Assembly (NCBI GenBank): GCA_020466095.1
Contig: CM035806.1
Location: 19,273,571 to 19,337,570, forward strand
From: Chlorops oryzae
Lineage: Eukaryota; Arthropoda; Insecta; Diptera; Chloropidae
Direction: 5' to 3'
DNA: 64,000 bases
A program made the translations under genes and the position numbers. Shown here piece after piece: positions 37,051 to 48,345 of this stretch (position 1 is its first letter; every line of letters begins with the position of its first letter). The notes under the pieces are model-generated. The model was not told the DNA's origin, made no database searches, and was given only the letters and a program-made list of their open reading frames with translations.

Positions 37051-37092
<42 letters not shown>
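37048..37092 (+). repeat. Poly-A tract, about 42 bases
   Basis: The longest homopolymer in the window. No recognisable retrotransposon lies on its 5' side. Confidence 0.95.
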
Positions 37093-37094
<2 letters not shown>

Positions 37095-37769
37095 ATGTAA
37101 CCAAAAACGAAAAAGATTTACAACTATTTATTAAAAACGGAACTTTCTGTCACTCGCTCAATCCGTCCTAAGCTGTTGAAAATTTTTTTATTCAGTTCAA
37201 AACTATTGACCACAGTGCTGCCTCTCTAGCCTCTATGTCGAAAAACAAAACATTAGCCACACACGAAAGTAAACAAAATATAAAACACATACCTACATAT
37301 AAACACACGCGCTTCAGAAACTTACAAGGAAAATTAACGAGAAATTCGCATAGAATTTCGCACGTCCTCCAAAGTGTCCCAGATAAGGCTTTTGATGGAA
37401 ACATGAGTTAACATGAAAAAGAATAGCTAATGGAAAACGAAATTAAAAAACAAACAAACAAGGATACAACAAAATAACAACAGCAGAAGTTGTTGGTCAA
37501 GAAATTTTCTTCCTTTTACAGAAAAAAACAATCAAAAATAAAACACATAGCAGAAATTTTTTTTTTTTTTTGGAAATCTATAAGTGTTAATGTTTAATTG
37601 CACACTTTGGGTATTTAGACCAAAAAAAAAAAAAAAAAGAAAAAAAAAATTATTAAAAATTCGCACTTGTTCAATACGTTCTCATATTTACACACACACA
37701 CACCCAAACGCACGCACGCATACATGACGCATGCACATATATGCATACATGTTTTTATATATGCATGTA

Positions 37770-37771
<2 letters not shown>

Positions 37772-37817
<46 letters not shown>
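37772..37817 (+). repeat. (TA)n microsatellite
   Basis: About 22 uninterrupted TA units inside a wider ATATGCATACAT region. Confidence 0.95.
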
Positions 37818-37819
<2 letters not shown>

Positions 37820-39979
37820 TGTATGTCTCTAAGTATTTATGCAATATGGATATATAAGACTTGTAAAAATGTTCTTGCACCAATTTATGTGGACTTAAAT
37901 TGCACCAACTTAAAGCAAAAAAAAAAAAAATTATCATATTAAAAATATATAATTTATACGTATATAAGTATATGTATACATGTACATATATGTGTATACA
38001 TATATGTGTGTATATTTATATACTTTACCAAATTATTAAATCTACTCAATGCGAAGCAAAGTAGAATTATTCGAAAAAGCACGATTTTTTGTTGTTTTTT
38101 CCAGTTTATTTTGCCACGTGCTTTATAGCACAACATATATGAGCATACATACATATATGCTTTTTAGGAGAGATTTTCTAATTCCTTTCTTTCTTATTTT
38201 ATTTTATTTTTATATACATATACATATGTATTCTCGATTTCTTTCTGTTTAATCAATGTGTGAAAATCTTAAATATTCTATTAAGAGATTTTCCAAAGAC
38301 GCTAATTATCGAAGTCTTACGGTATGAGGATATACTCAAGATATATCAAGCTTCCTAGCTTGGTTCTGGCAACATGATCATGCGAATAGTGATGGGGAAA
38401 ATATTGAAATATATTGATATTTCCTAAACGGTTTTTTTCTTTCTTTCTTGTTCTTTGCACATCGAACGATCAAGTTTTCAATTTTGTCAAACATACATAT
38501 CTCTATATATTTTATATACTTACTTATATAAATCGATAGTTCTCATGATTTCGTTATTTCGATGTCATTCAATTTTTTTAAATACAAACTATATTTTTAA
38601 CATTTATTTTTTAAAGTAAATTTTAATAAAGAAATTCCAAGTTTTTGTCAATGTTTAATTGTGTTCATGTATACAAAAAAATAAAAATAAAAAAAAATTT
38701 TAAAAAAATATAAAAAACAACCCTCAAATCACAAAAAAGAAACGAGAATATGACGATTTTATTAGTCGGAAAATATTTTTCTCGCTTACATTGCAGAGTA
38801 ATCAACCTTCCCCAATATTTATCCAATTTAAAAAAAATATAATTTCATATTTAAATTATTAATATCGTACATTATTTTTAATAAAATACATTGGCTATGT
38901 TTGTCAAAGGCCGCGATTAACATGAAAGAAAAATATTATATCAAAAATATTTAAAAAAAATTAAAATATGAATGAAAAAACACATTCCTTTAACCATTTA
39001 TGTTATTGTATTGAAAAGAATCCTAAAAATTATTTATTTAAATATATATACATATATATATATATATATTTATTAATTATTAATTATCAATTGCAATATC
39101 TATACAGAAGATATCGAATGGAATATATACATTCATGAGAAGTACTAAAAGTCACTATACGATGAAGAAGAACTCAAAGTAATTTATGAGAATATGAAAA
39201 ATGTAAGAAAGAAGCAAAAATATGGAAAGAGAAGAAGAAAAAACCAAAAAAAAATAAACAAATATATATATATAAAGATGAAAATTCCAAAAAACAGAAT
39301 TATCTATATACATATATGTATGTACATATATAGTTATATTAATATATATATATATATATGTATAACGAAAATACATAAATGCCTCAGTCAGTATAAAAAA
39401 AATATAAACGAAAATGAATAAAAAAAAATTTTAAAATTTAGATAAATCGTGTTTTATTTATGCCGCTGGCCATTAGTAGCGTACTTAATAACAGAGACAA
39501 ATGTGTTCGAGACATTCCGAATTGAGGAATTTCTGTGTGTAGCCAAAGCCGAACCGAATAGAATGTGCGTACTTATAAATAAATATGAGTTCAAATGGTA
39601 AAACTTGGACTCTTGATTTATACTATGTCTAACCTTTTGAATATTTTTCCCTCTCCCTCTCTCTCTCTCTCTCTCTGTGTTTTTAATGTTGCAGCCACAT
39701 TCGTGTGTGAGTTTTTTTTTATTCTTTAATTTTTTTTTTTTTTGTATTTTCAAGACCACGGAAAATGGGAAAAGACAAAAAATTTAAATCTTAAAATTTC
39801 CTTCTTGCATACATTACATATTGCAGGACATGCAAAAGTACTTAAAGCAACACGCGTGGGCAAAGTCTTTCTTAAGGCATCAGTGCTACCTACCACCACT
39901 TTTTAACTTAATGATATTTCACTCTTACCACGCATTAACAGAAGACAGAATGAGAGAAGGATAGTGAAAGAAAAAGATA

Positions 39980-39981
39980 GG

Positions 39982-40049
<68 letters not shown>

Positions 40050-40107
40050 GAGAGAGACAGAGAGAGAGAGAGACAGAGAGAGAAAGAGACAGAGAGAGAG
40101 AGACAGT
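39980..40107 (+). repeat. (GA)n microsatellite with GACA interruptions
   Basis: About 125 bases of GA; GACAGA and GAAAGA interruptions recur every 16 to 20 bases, indicating secondary duplication of a longer unit. Confidence 0.95.
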
Positions 40108-41192
40108 TAAGAGCAAAAGAGCATGGTTTGATGGAAATAAAAAAGACCAGCTGGAAAATCTGAATCAAGTTACTGAGGATAGCTGAAACTGAGTGCCAAG
40201 GTTCTCGGGGATCTTCTTCTTGTTCTTTTTCTTAGCGATTATTAATACCGTTTGCAACGGGGCACGCTTTATGGTCCATAATGAAAGTTTTCTTACTATC
40301 TAGAGTCTAGTAATAAGAGTGCTACCTACAGTATAACGATGACTCGGAACGGCAAATTGCTTTTCAAAGAAGCTTTTTACAGTGAACCACGGATAAATGC
40401 AACACGAATAAATGAAATATAATACAAGCTTTTAAGTGATCATATAGAAAAAAAAAAAACACGTTTATCTTTTAAGGAAAATTTTTCCTTGCATTTCAGC
40501 AAGGCCAAGGGAATATTTTCAGACTCGTCCGAAAGGTTTTAGTATATTTGCTATCGAGCAACAGTAGCTGATATCGATGGACGCTCTTGATCGTGATAGT
40601 ATTAGGCTAAAGCAGTTACAATTTTCCAAAAATTTCGGAATCTACATACATACATTTAAGTATGTTCCCTACAAATTTGAAGTTAGTCCTATAAATATTT
40701 TCGGAGAAAGACTTGAATTTGTAAGGCGACATCATTGTTGGAAAGTAGGAAAGTTGTTTTCAAACGCGTTTTTCTCAAATTGGTATTTTCAATATGGGTG
40801 ATCTCGATTTACCTATTCTGAAAACATATTAAATTTAGTCTGAGATCAGACATTTTTGGTATAAATAATCGCTGGGCTATTCGCTTTTTAAATTTTGAAC
40901 CACTCAAATCCTGAATTGAGCATAAGTAAGTCCTTCTAAACTCATTGGTTTGTCCATGAAACAGTTCTTATTGATTCCTGAAAATTTCCCAGCATGCATT
41001 TGCATAAGCTTTTACAAAAAGTGCTTACTGTTCATTTGTTTTCAAGTAGGTTTCTATATTCTGTCGAAGCATATAGATTAGATACGATGTATGTGTTGTA
41101 TAAAATTTGCAACGCTTACCAAATGTGTTTGGGAAATGTGGAATTTCTCAAGTTATTCGCATATCCATCCAAAATAATATGTATAATATTTT

Positions 41193-42766
41193 ATATATCG
41201 TCGTCCCGGAGTTATCTCCTCGTATATCACAAAATCAAAAAATTTGAGATAAGCACGTTTTCCCGTTTACTTTTCCGAGATCTATCCATCTGTCGAGTCT
41301 CCAGGATGCTATACCTTATAGTTTACGAGATATTTGTGAGCTAAATAATTGTATATCCTTTAAAATTATAATTTCTACGCGTTATAGCATCGTATATCCA
41401 TATTTTGTGGATATACTATGATTTATATATGAAATTTGCGCAGTAAAAAGTTGTTGCGTTATCTCATCGTATGTGCAAACAATTTTTTTTATATTTAAGA
41501 AAAATTTTTTTATGTTAATTTTAAATAAAAAAAAGATTTATTCGTGTGAAAAAAAAACAAAAGAAGCAAATAAAAGCAACACTCCTACAAAAATTTTCAT
41601 TCTGAAAATAATGTGGAATGCTTATTATACTTAGAATATAACAAATTCCATTTCATTAAATTTATAATATAAAAAGTTCTATTAAATTAATAAATTTTGA
41701 AAATATTTAACATCTTCTTCTGGAAGATAGCTGAATAGACTCTCAATGTCTTTTTGTTTCTGTGGCGCTATTTGTTTTGGGGTTGAAATACTTATTTAAA
41801 ATGGTTTTGCATTTTCGCTGAAAAATTTTTTGTACATTATATTGAATAAATTGTTCTTATTGTATTTAATTAATTTAATCTTATTGAAAGGCACTAACTA
41901 AAGCTAATGCAGGTAGTTCAGCTCCTTAAAACAAATGTGGAACGTTCTACCAACAACAATACCCATATCAATTCCTTATTTGAAGCTTGGTTGCTTACAT
42001 TAACATACATATAATAATATAATTTCCCCAACAAAAAAACGAATTCTAATTTTTTATTTTTAATCTATGGCTGAGAAGAAGAACGACTTAACTCCACTTT
42101 TCTGTTTTTTGAGAAAAATCTATTTGAAAGGTGTAAATGTTTAGGTCACGGGAAAAGAATAAGAGATATGTGTATTATTTAAATAGGCACATTTTTAAGG
42201 TATCAGGTATGACTTTTGAATGCTACCTTTAATGTACAAAAAAAATTTCGCTATTTGATGCAGTGGCAAGTCGTTTTTCTCAGGAAATGCGGAGTTAAGT
42301 CATTTTTCAACAATAAGATTATGATTTGGACTCCTTTTTTTTATTTTTAAATGTAAAAAGGATACTCAAATAACAAATTTCCTATATAATCTCATTAAAA
42401 AAAATTTAGTTATGTCGTTTTTCGTGTCAAAAAAAAATAAAACAAACAAAAATTTTTCAAATCTTTATTAAATCATTTGCTCGTATATCCACTTTCCAAC
42501 ACAGGTTGCAAAAAAAGTGGCGTATACGATGAATTGTCAAAAATTCTTGGAATGAAAAAAACCCTATAACTTAAATAATTTTCCAAGTAACTTTAAATTA
42601 ATGATCAGAAATAATAAAAAGTAAAGCATTTTATATAAGGAAAACAGAATCAACGATTTTCAACGAGCCATTTTTTTTTATATTCCATGTTAAACTTTAA
42701 ACTTCAATTTCCCAACAAAAGGTTGATTGTGATATACGAGAAGATAACTCCGGGACGACGATATAT
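41193..42766. mobile_element. Palindrome-rich non-coding element with 40-bp inverted ends
   Basis: ATATATCGTCGTCCCGGAGT followed by TATCTCCTCGTATATCACAA at 41193 recurs inverted at 42727..42766 with one mismatch in 40 bases. The motif GTTATCTCNTCGTATATC or a variant also appears at 41381 and 41458, and inverted near 42529. Local hairpins contain it: CATCGTATATCCA against TGGATATACTATG (41388..41420), and TCGTATATCCACTTT against AAAGTGGCGTATACGA (42481..42536). No coding frame. Family unknown; fold-back-like structure is inferred. Confidence 0.6.
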
Positions 42767-43028
42767 CATATATACGAGGCACCGTTCAATTTTCTCGAAC
42801 GTTGATATAATAATCTAGCATGCGCGAATTCGATCTCTCCGTGGCGTAGTGGATAGCGTGTGCGCTCATCCCAACAAAAGGTTGATTGTGATATACGAGA
42901 AGATAACTCCGGGACGACGATATATCATATATACGAGGCACCGTTCAATTTTCTCGAACGTTGATATAATAATCTAGCATGCGCGAATTCGATCTCTCCG
43001 TGGCGTAGTGGATAGCGTGTGCGCTCAG
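42711..43028 (+). repeat. 159-bp tandem duplication, two copies differing by one base
   Basis: Unit 1 is 42711..42869 and unit 2 is 42870..43028, both beginning CCCAACAAAAGGTTGATTGT and ending GATAGCGTGTGCGCTCA plus one differing base. Each unit contains the right terminal repeat of the palindromic element and the first half of a tRNA-like sequence. The near identity implies a recent duplication. Confidence 0.95.
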
Positions 43029-43066
43029 CAATCTGAAGTGCTCGAGTTCGATTCATGGCTCAAGCG
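42994..43066 (+). repeat. tRNA-like SINE head or tRNA pseudogene
   Basis: An A-box-like TGGCGTAGTGG (43001..43011) and a B-box-like GAGTTCGATTC (43044..43054) stand at tRNA spacing. Anticodon and T stems do not pair properly, so this is a Pol III-type relic rather than a working tRNA. The first half is duplicated at 42835..42868 without the B box. Confidence 0.5.
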
Positions 43067-43698
43067 AAAAAGCGGGTAGAAAAATGGGGACTTGAGGCAA
43101 GAGGCAAGTTTATTTTAAAAGTAAGAATATTCAACTCAGATAGGAGAAAAGAAGTTCCCAGCCACATACTACATATCGCACACTAATCACTAAACAGGCA
43201 CAATTCAAAGTTTTTTCATCAATTTTTTTAATCAATTTTTTTACTGCAGGAAAGGGAAAACTTGGAAAATTAACATTGATATTTATTGATTCTGCAGTTA
43301 ATTCAGATTAATATAGATTTATATAAGAAATTGATTTTACAGGCGTCGAGAGTTATCGGCTGTTTGCCCGAGAAATGCAAAACTTTGAGTTGTGCCGATT
43401 TAGTGATTAGTGTGAGATATATCCTGCCTTCAAAAACGTCGTGCACAAACTCTTTTCAAAAATTCCTATGAGTTCCCCTGGAACCTTTCTTTTTTAATTC
43501 TTGGCACAAAGGAAGCTTGTGAAGGCCTGGAGAATTTTTATTTCGAATGCTTGGATATAAGGGTTTTCTATTCTTTAATCCAATTGAACAAAAAGTGAGT
43601 GTTTTTGGTTGTTATGTGTTGAATTCCGAACAAATTCCAACAATTGGAATTCAGTTTTTTCCAAATCTTTTGTTTGCGGTCGCAAATTACTTGCAATC

Positions 43699-43954
43699 CA
43701 AGGTGTATTTATTAAGGTGATAGCAGTTCTACAACAAATACAACACGACAAAAACAACAGCGAGGTTTTTGTTGTGCCGAGTAGGTACGTCCAAATGTCA
43801 AATATGTTGTTGTGAATACAGAAATTTTAATATCAACTAATGAATACAAAAACAAATTTTGAAAAAAATAAAATTTGTGACATTTAAATGGGAAAATAAT
43901 AAAATAAGAAGAAGACAGATGTGCTACTGCTACCATCTTATTAAATACACCTTG
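43699..43954. mobile_element. Mutator-like miniature element, 256 bp, with perfect 9-bp duplication
   Basis: Ends match at 26 of 29 bases, starting CAAGGTGTATTTATTAAGG on the left and CAAGGTGTATTTAATAAGA in reverse on the right, both running to GTAGCAGT-like sequence. The 9-bp sequence CTTGCAATC is repeated perfectly at 43690..43698 and 43955..43963. Nine-base duplications are the Mutator/MULE norm; no transposase is present, so the assignment rests on the duplication length. Confidence 0.7.
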
Positions 43955-43963
43955 CTTGCAATC

Positions 43964-44516
43964 GTTTAGTAAAGAAAAATGCTTACTGGGTTTTAATTTA
44001 ATGACTTATGAGCGTTTTTGAAATGACTGATTCATTTGTGGAAAAGTAAAAAAATAAAAAAAATAAATAAAATACAATAAATTAAAAAAAAAACATAAAA
44101 AAATGCAAAAATTCCAAAAAAGAAAAATAATTTAAAAAATTCCAAAAACAAAAAAAAATGCACAAAAAAAAATACAAACAAATACAAAAGCGTAAAAAAA
44201 AAAATGAAAAAATACAAAAAAAAGCCAAAAAGCGAGCAAAAGAAATAAAAGAATTGAAGTTCTTGAAACAACGAAGAAGAAAATCACTTTTTCTTTTATT
44301 TTTAGCTCAGTCCGTTGGCTGTCATTTTTTTTTGTTGGATTTTTTCCAAAAAGAAATTTTTTATTGTTTTTCGTATTATTTTCTACTTTTCTACTTTTTG
44401 TTTTGTTAAAAATAATTTTTGAAAAAAAAATCTCTTGTAAATACTAATTTTTTTCTTTTTAAGAATTTTCTCTCGAATTTTTCGAAACGAGAAACGCGAA
44501 AAAAAAATTGCTTTAA
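43964..44516. other. A-rich upstream flank of the OCA2-like gene
   Basis: From 44040 to 44270 the plus strand is dominated by A runs separated by single C or T bases, followed by a T-rich segment to 44480. The 5' UTR and promoter should lie here, but no TATA box or initiator stands out. The start codon context is TTTAAATG, with no upstream in-frame coding sequence. Confidence 0.5.
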
Positions 44517-46736
44517 ATGCCACCAAAACAAGTTGAGTTAGCTCAGACCAGCAATAGGAATGAAGACGATGACGCATCCTTTATCGACGAGGAGCCCGAC
44601 GAAGTTTCGGTAACGAAACAAAAGGTACAACGTTTCAAGTTTTTACGATTCATCCGAATCGGTTTGCTTTTCTCAATTTGGTTCACGTCAACGATAATAT
44701 TATTCATAACAAATGAATATAAGGGCACATGGCAATATACGCAAATTCCGATCCGTGCCGAAGGCAAAGAATATCCGATCAAAAATCAGCCTGCATCGAA
44801 CGAGGTGACCTTATTGATGAAAGGTCCATTTAAGTATAAGCTTGCGGATCTATTTGGACGTGAAACGGTCGAGCAGCATGGCCATTTAGAGGGCACGACC
44901 GAGAGCGAGGGTTATGCTGGCGGCGGCGGTGGCGGTGGCGACAGCTCTGGAACATTTCTAATTGTCGAAGTTTGGCGCCGTTTTCAGAATGCGGGCGGGA
45001 ATACTCAAATTGAGAACGTTACGAACGCACTCGAATTCGAATTGATAAATCCGAAATACTTCGATTCATCGGAAATAGTTACACGGGCGCGTATCTTTCA
45101 TTTAAGGCCATCGTCGTCGGGCGGAACGTTTTTCTATCATTTTTCATTGAAAAATAGTGCCGAGCCATTGCCATTGGCAATACAAAGCTTCCCGGCAGCA
45201 ACGTTTTCAACGCTCAGTGTTATCCTATCAATATGCATTGTGATCGGCCTCTATATGATGCTCTTTTGGGATATAACCTCGCGTGTGATCATCGGCATTA
45301 TGGTCTGTACACTATCGGTGGCACTGATGAGTTTTAGCGAAACTCGTCCGCCACTCCCGAAGCTGGTCGAATACGTTGATATCGATTATGTTATGCTGCT
45401 CTTCGGCTTGACGATCATATTTGGCGTTTTAGCTGAGACTAGCGCTGACATCACGCTAGCGGTACATGTCTATCGCCTGTCGAACGGTCATGTTTGGCCC
45501 CTTTTGACGGTCCTGTGCGCAATAACATTCATCGGTTCGGCCATTCTCGATCATTTAACAATTCTGGTGCTAACGACCTTATTTACGCTACGGATCTGTG
45601 AAGTTGCACAACTGAATCCCGCTCATGTTCTAACATGTTTAATCGTATTCGCAAATACCGGTGATATGCTCGGTCCGTCGGCGAATATAAAAAATCTAAT
45701 GCTCGCGCATGCGAATAACGGTTATGTGCATTACCATCAGAGCTATTTCAAATATATATCCCATATGATAATTCCTGTTGTATTATCGGCAGCATTAACT
45801 TATGGATTCCTTCGATTATTTTATCGTGGCACAGTCGCGATGCAAAACGAGGAGGCACCCATTGTGTCGCGTCTGAAGCATGCCATACGTTTCTGGAGTC
45901 ATACGGCGAAGAGTCTCGGCGAGTACTCGGAAGCGGAGAAGGCCGTTCATCAAAATGTTCAGCTAAAGGTAACACGTTTGAGGGATCGTCTGAAGCGTTT
46001 GGGGAAAATGCCATTACCATCGGAGGGCTTCAATGAGAAATTGAAACGTCTAATCGAGGCGAACGAGATCCGTAAGAGACCGCAAATGATCATGTGCCTT
46101 GTTATATTATCGCTGGTTATAATGATGCAATTATTGCATGCACTCAAATTGGTGAGTGTCTCGAACGGATTTATATGTATGCTCTTTTCGCTTGTCCTGC
46201 TCGCACTTACCGATTGGCATGATTTTGAATCTTTAATGCATCGTGTCGATTGGTCGACGATTATCTTTATGGCATGCTTTATGATTATATCAAAATCGTT
46301 GGCATCGCTCGGATTATCGGAGGAGCTGTCGAATTTAATTGTCCATCGAATATCAAGAATTGATAGTAGCTATCAACTCGAGGTCGGATCATTAATTTTA
46401 ATAGTGATCTCGACTTTTTCGGCTGCACTCTTCGATACGGATTATATTCGGGATATAATTGCGAAAAGTGTTGCCAATTTAGCTGACGTTAATCCGGAAC
46501 ATCAATTGGCTTTGGAGCCGTTATTATTATCCGTAATATTGGGCACCGGTTTCGGTTGTAATCTGACGCTCATCTCGTCGTTCTCAAATATTGTTTGCGC
46601 CGGACTGGCGGAGAAGCACGATTATAAATTCTATTTCTGGGATTTCTTTAAGGTCGGCGCAACAGTCACTTTAATAAATATTATTTTAAGCATGGCTTAT
46701 ATTAGCCTGTTCATCTTGGCTTTAGGATATGAATAA
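44517..46736 (+). CDS. P-protein (OCA2/hoepel-like) membrane transporter, single exon, 739 aa
   Basis: A single ATG-started frame of 739 codons ending TAA, with balanced codon use quite unlike the AT-rich flanks. It belongs to the ArsB/NhaD-type permease fold of OCA2/P proteins, anion or ion transporters of intracellular membranes; Drosophila relatives are hoepel1 and hoepel2. Residues 1-40 are acidic and cytosolic. The first membrane helix is about 43-64, followed by a large luminal loop to about 225 with a run of seven glycines near 135. Membrane helices then run from about 228 to 435, a basic linker spans 445-520, and a second helix block covers 523-738. The C-terminal signature is clear at about 676-700 (GTGFGCNLTLISSF then NIVCAGLAEK). 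The first repeat reads AILDHLTILVL (342-352) and TGDMLGPSANIKNL (381-394); the second reads AALFDTDYI (636-644). OCA2 proteins carry Asp-Asn in both places, so substrate handling may differ. Being intronless, it could be an old retrocopy, yet the frame is undamaged. Confidence 0.9.
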   Translation: MPPKQVELAQTSNRNEDDDASFIDEEPDEVSVTKQKVQRFKFLRFIRIGLLFSIWFTSTIILFITNEYKGTWQYTQIPIRAEGKEYPIKNQPASNEVTLLMKGPFKYKLADLFGRETVEQHGHLEGTTESEGYAGGGGGGGDSSGTFLIVEVWRRFQNAGGNTQIENVTNALEFELINPKYFDSSEIVTRARIFHLRPSSSGGTFFYHFSLKNSAEPLPLAIQSFPAATFSTLSVILSICIVIGLYMMLFWDITSRVIIGIMVCTLSVALMSFSETRPPLPKLVEYVDIDYVMLLFGLTIIFGVLAETSADITLAVHVYRLSNGHVWPLLTVLCAITFIGSAILDHLTILVLTTLFTLRICEVAQLNPAHVLTCLIVFANTGDMLGPSANIKNLMLAHANNGYVHYHQSYFKYISHMIIPVVLSAALTYGFLRLFYRGTVAMQNEEAPIVSRLKHAIRFWSHTAKSLGEYSEAEKAVHQNVQLKVTRLRDRLKRLGKMPLPSEGFNEKLKRLIEANEIRKRPQMIMCLVILSLVIMMQLLHALKLVSVSNGFICMLFSLVLLALTDWHDFESLMHRVDWSTIIFMACFMIISKSLASLGLSEELSNLIVHRISRIDSSYQLEVGSLILIVISTFSAALFDTDYIRDIIAKSVANLADVNPEHQLALEPLLLSVILGTGFGCNLTLISSFSNIVCAGLAEKHDYKFYFWDFFKVGATVTLINIILSMAYISLFILALGYE

Positions 46737-46991
46737 ATGGAATTATCAAATTTCACCTAAAATAATTGTGTGTGCATAATAATGTGTGAGCGTGCTTGCC
46801 TGTGTGCGAGAGTCATTAAATTTAATAAGTATAATCAATAATATTAATATTCAAAAATTCTGTAAACATACAGCGCTCATGTATGCACCTGTGCTTGTTC
46901 TTGTGTGTGTGTCTGTGTGTAGGTGTGTATATAAGAATGTTCGGTGAGGTGAGGTCGAAATATGAGCCCACGTGAATTTTCGTTTATCAAT

Positions 46992-46997
46992 AATAAA
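46992..46997 (+). promoter_or_regulatory. Candidate polyadenylation signal AATAAA for the OCA2-like gene
   Basis: Canonical hexamer about 255 bases after the stop codon of the transporter, in moderately mixed sequence, so less likely to be chance than hexamers in A runs. Confidence 0.4.
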
Positions 46998-47267
46998 AGA
47001 CAAGAAAGCATGTGTAAGTATTCGGATGTTTGTGCATTTTCTTCTTTTTTTTTGGATTTTTCGATATACATACAAACATACATTCAACTTATCCTCAATT
47101 CGAAGCACGTTGGGTGCTTAATACCGCCTGGGCCTCTGGGTTAAAGTGCTATAGAAAAAATGAAAAATTTTTTGCCTGAACAGATGCGCTTCGGTTTCGT
47201 TTGTTAAGTCTTCCCCTCCCTTTCTCATTAACACTTCCTCTCTCTCTCTCTCTCTCTCCCTCTCACC

Positions 47268-47342
<75 letters not shown>

Positions 47343-48340
47343 TCTTTATATATTTCATTTAGTCTCCCTGTCTTTCCTTATAATTAAAAGTCATAAAATT
47401 GAACCGTTGAAATGGATAAGTTAAACGAAATATTCAACTGAAGCCGGTTCTTAAAACTCCAAATTTGGCCAAACTTTCAAATGTTTTAGATTCCACAGTT
47501 GGTAATAGGCAGACGGAAAAGAAGAAAATAGAGGAGAATAGAGAATAAAATAAGAGAATTTAAAGTGAATTTTAAGGTTTTTGGGGAGTTTTTTTTTAAT
47601 ATTTTTTTTTTTTTATCTATTGATCTCCTAAAGCCCCAATTGTTCGAGACCACACAAACCTGATTACTTTGCGTGTTTCCTTTTGATAAATTTTTTTGAG
47701 TAAATTCAAATGCTCCAAAGGGATTTTTTGAAAGCATTTGTATAACAAAACCCAACGGCCAACACTGTCTGCCACCTACAAAGTATACGAGATTTTAGGC
47801 GACCTGCCTACCAATAATAGCTTACTCTATGTGGTGGTGGTAGGCGTTCACTCCACAAAACGGCAACGCTCGAACAAAAGTATAGTAGGATTGTATATGA
47901 GGTCGTAGGCATCACCGCTTATGGCCTACGAAATTTGTTGCGGTTCATCGTTTCTGTAAGCAGCATTTTGGCCAGTATTCAAAATTTATAGTCTATTCTC
48001 AAGATATGTACCTGCTGGAAATTTCTGTCGATTTTGAATTCGATTTCGGCTATATAAAATATTTACAAAAAAAAAAGGAAAAGTAAAACATTGATACTTT
48101 TTTGATAAAAAAAAATATGTAGATAGAAATTGATTTTTTTTAGCAAATGAGTTGAGTGCGCAAAAAAGTCAGTTTTATCCTGCTGTAGATATATCTAATC
48201 GTATTATTAAATGGACTTTCGTTAATTCTCGGATCAATAATCAACAGAGAGGCAGTAAAAAAATAAAACAAAAACCGATACAATGAGCGTCAATCCATCT
48301 TAATTTCCTTGTACTATTAATTACCTTAATCACAGCGCCA
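46998..48340. other. Gene-free DNA downstream of the OCA2-like gene
   Basis: Holds the (TC)n array and, at 47755..47950, a GC-richer patch with several TAGGC/GCCTA words in both orientations (GACCTGCCTACC, GGTGGTAGGCG, GTCGTAGGCAT, TGGCCTACG), probably transposon debris. Confidence 0.45.
47237..47342 (+). repeat. (TC)n microsatellite, about 100 bp
   Basis: TC run with CCCTC and ACCC interruptions, ending in a short AC run. It lies 500 bases beyond the OCA2-like gene. Confidence 0.95.
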
Positions 48341-48345
48341 CATCG

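Noticed and set aside
42994..43066. Functional tRNA gene
   Set aside because: A and B boxes are recognisable, but the anticodon and T stems do not pair and no acceptor stem closes.
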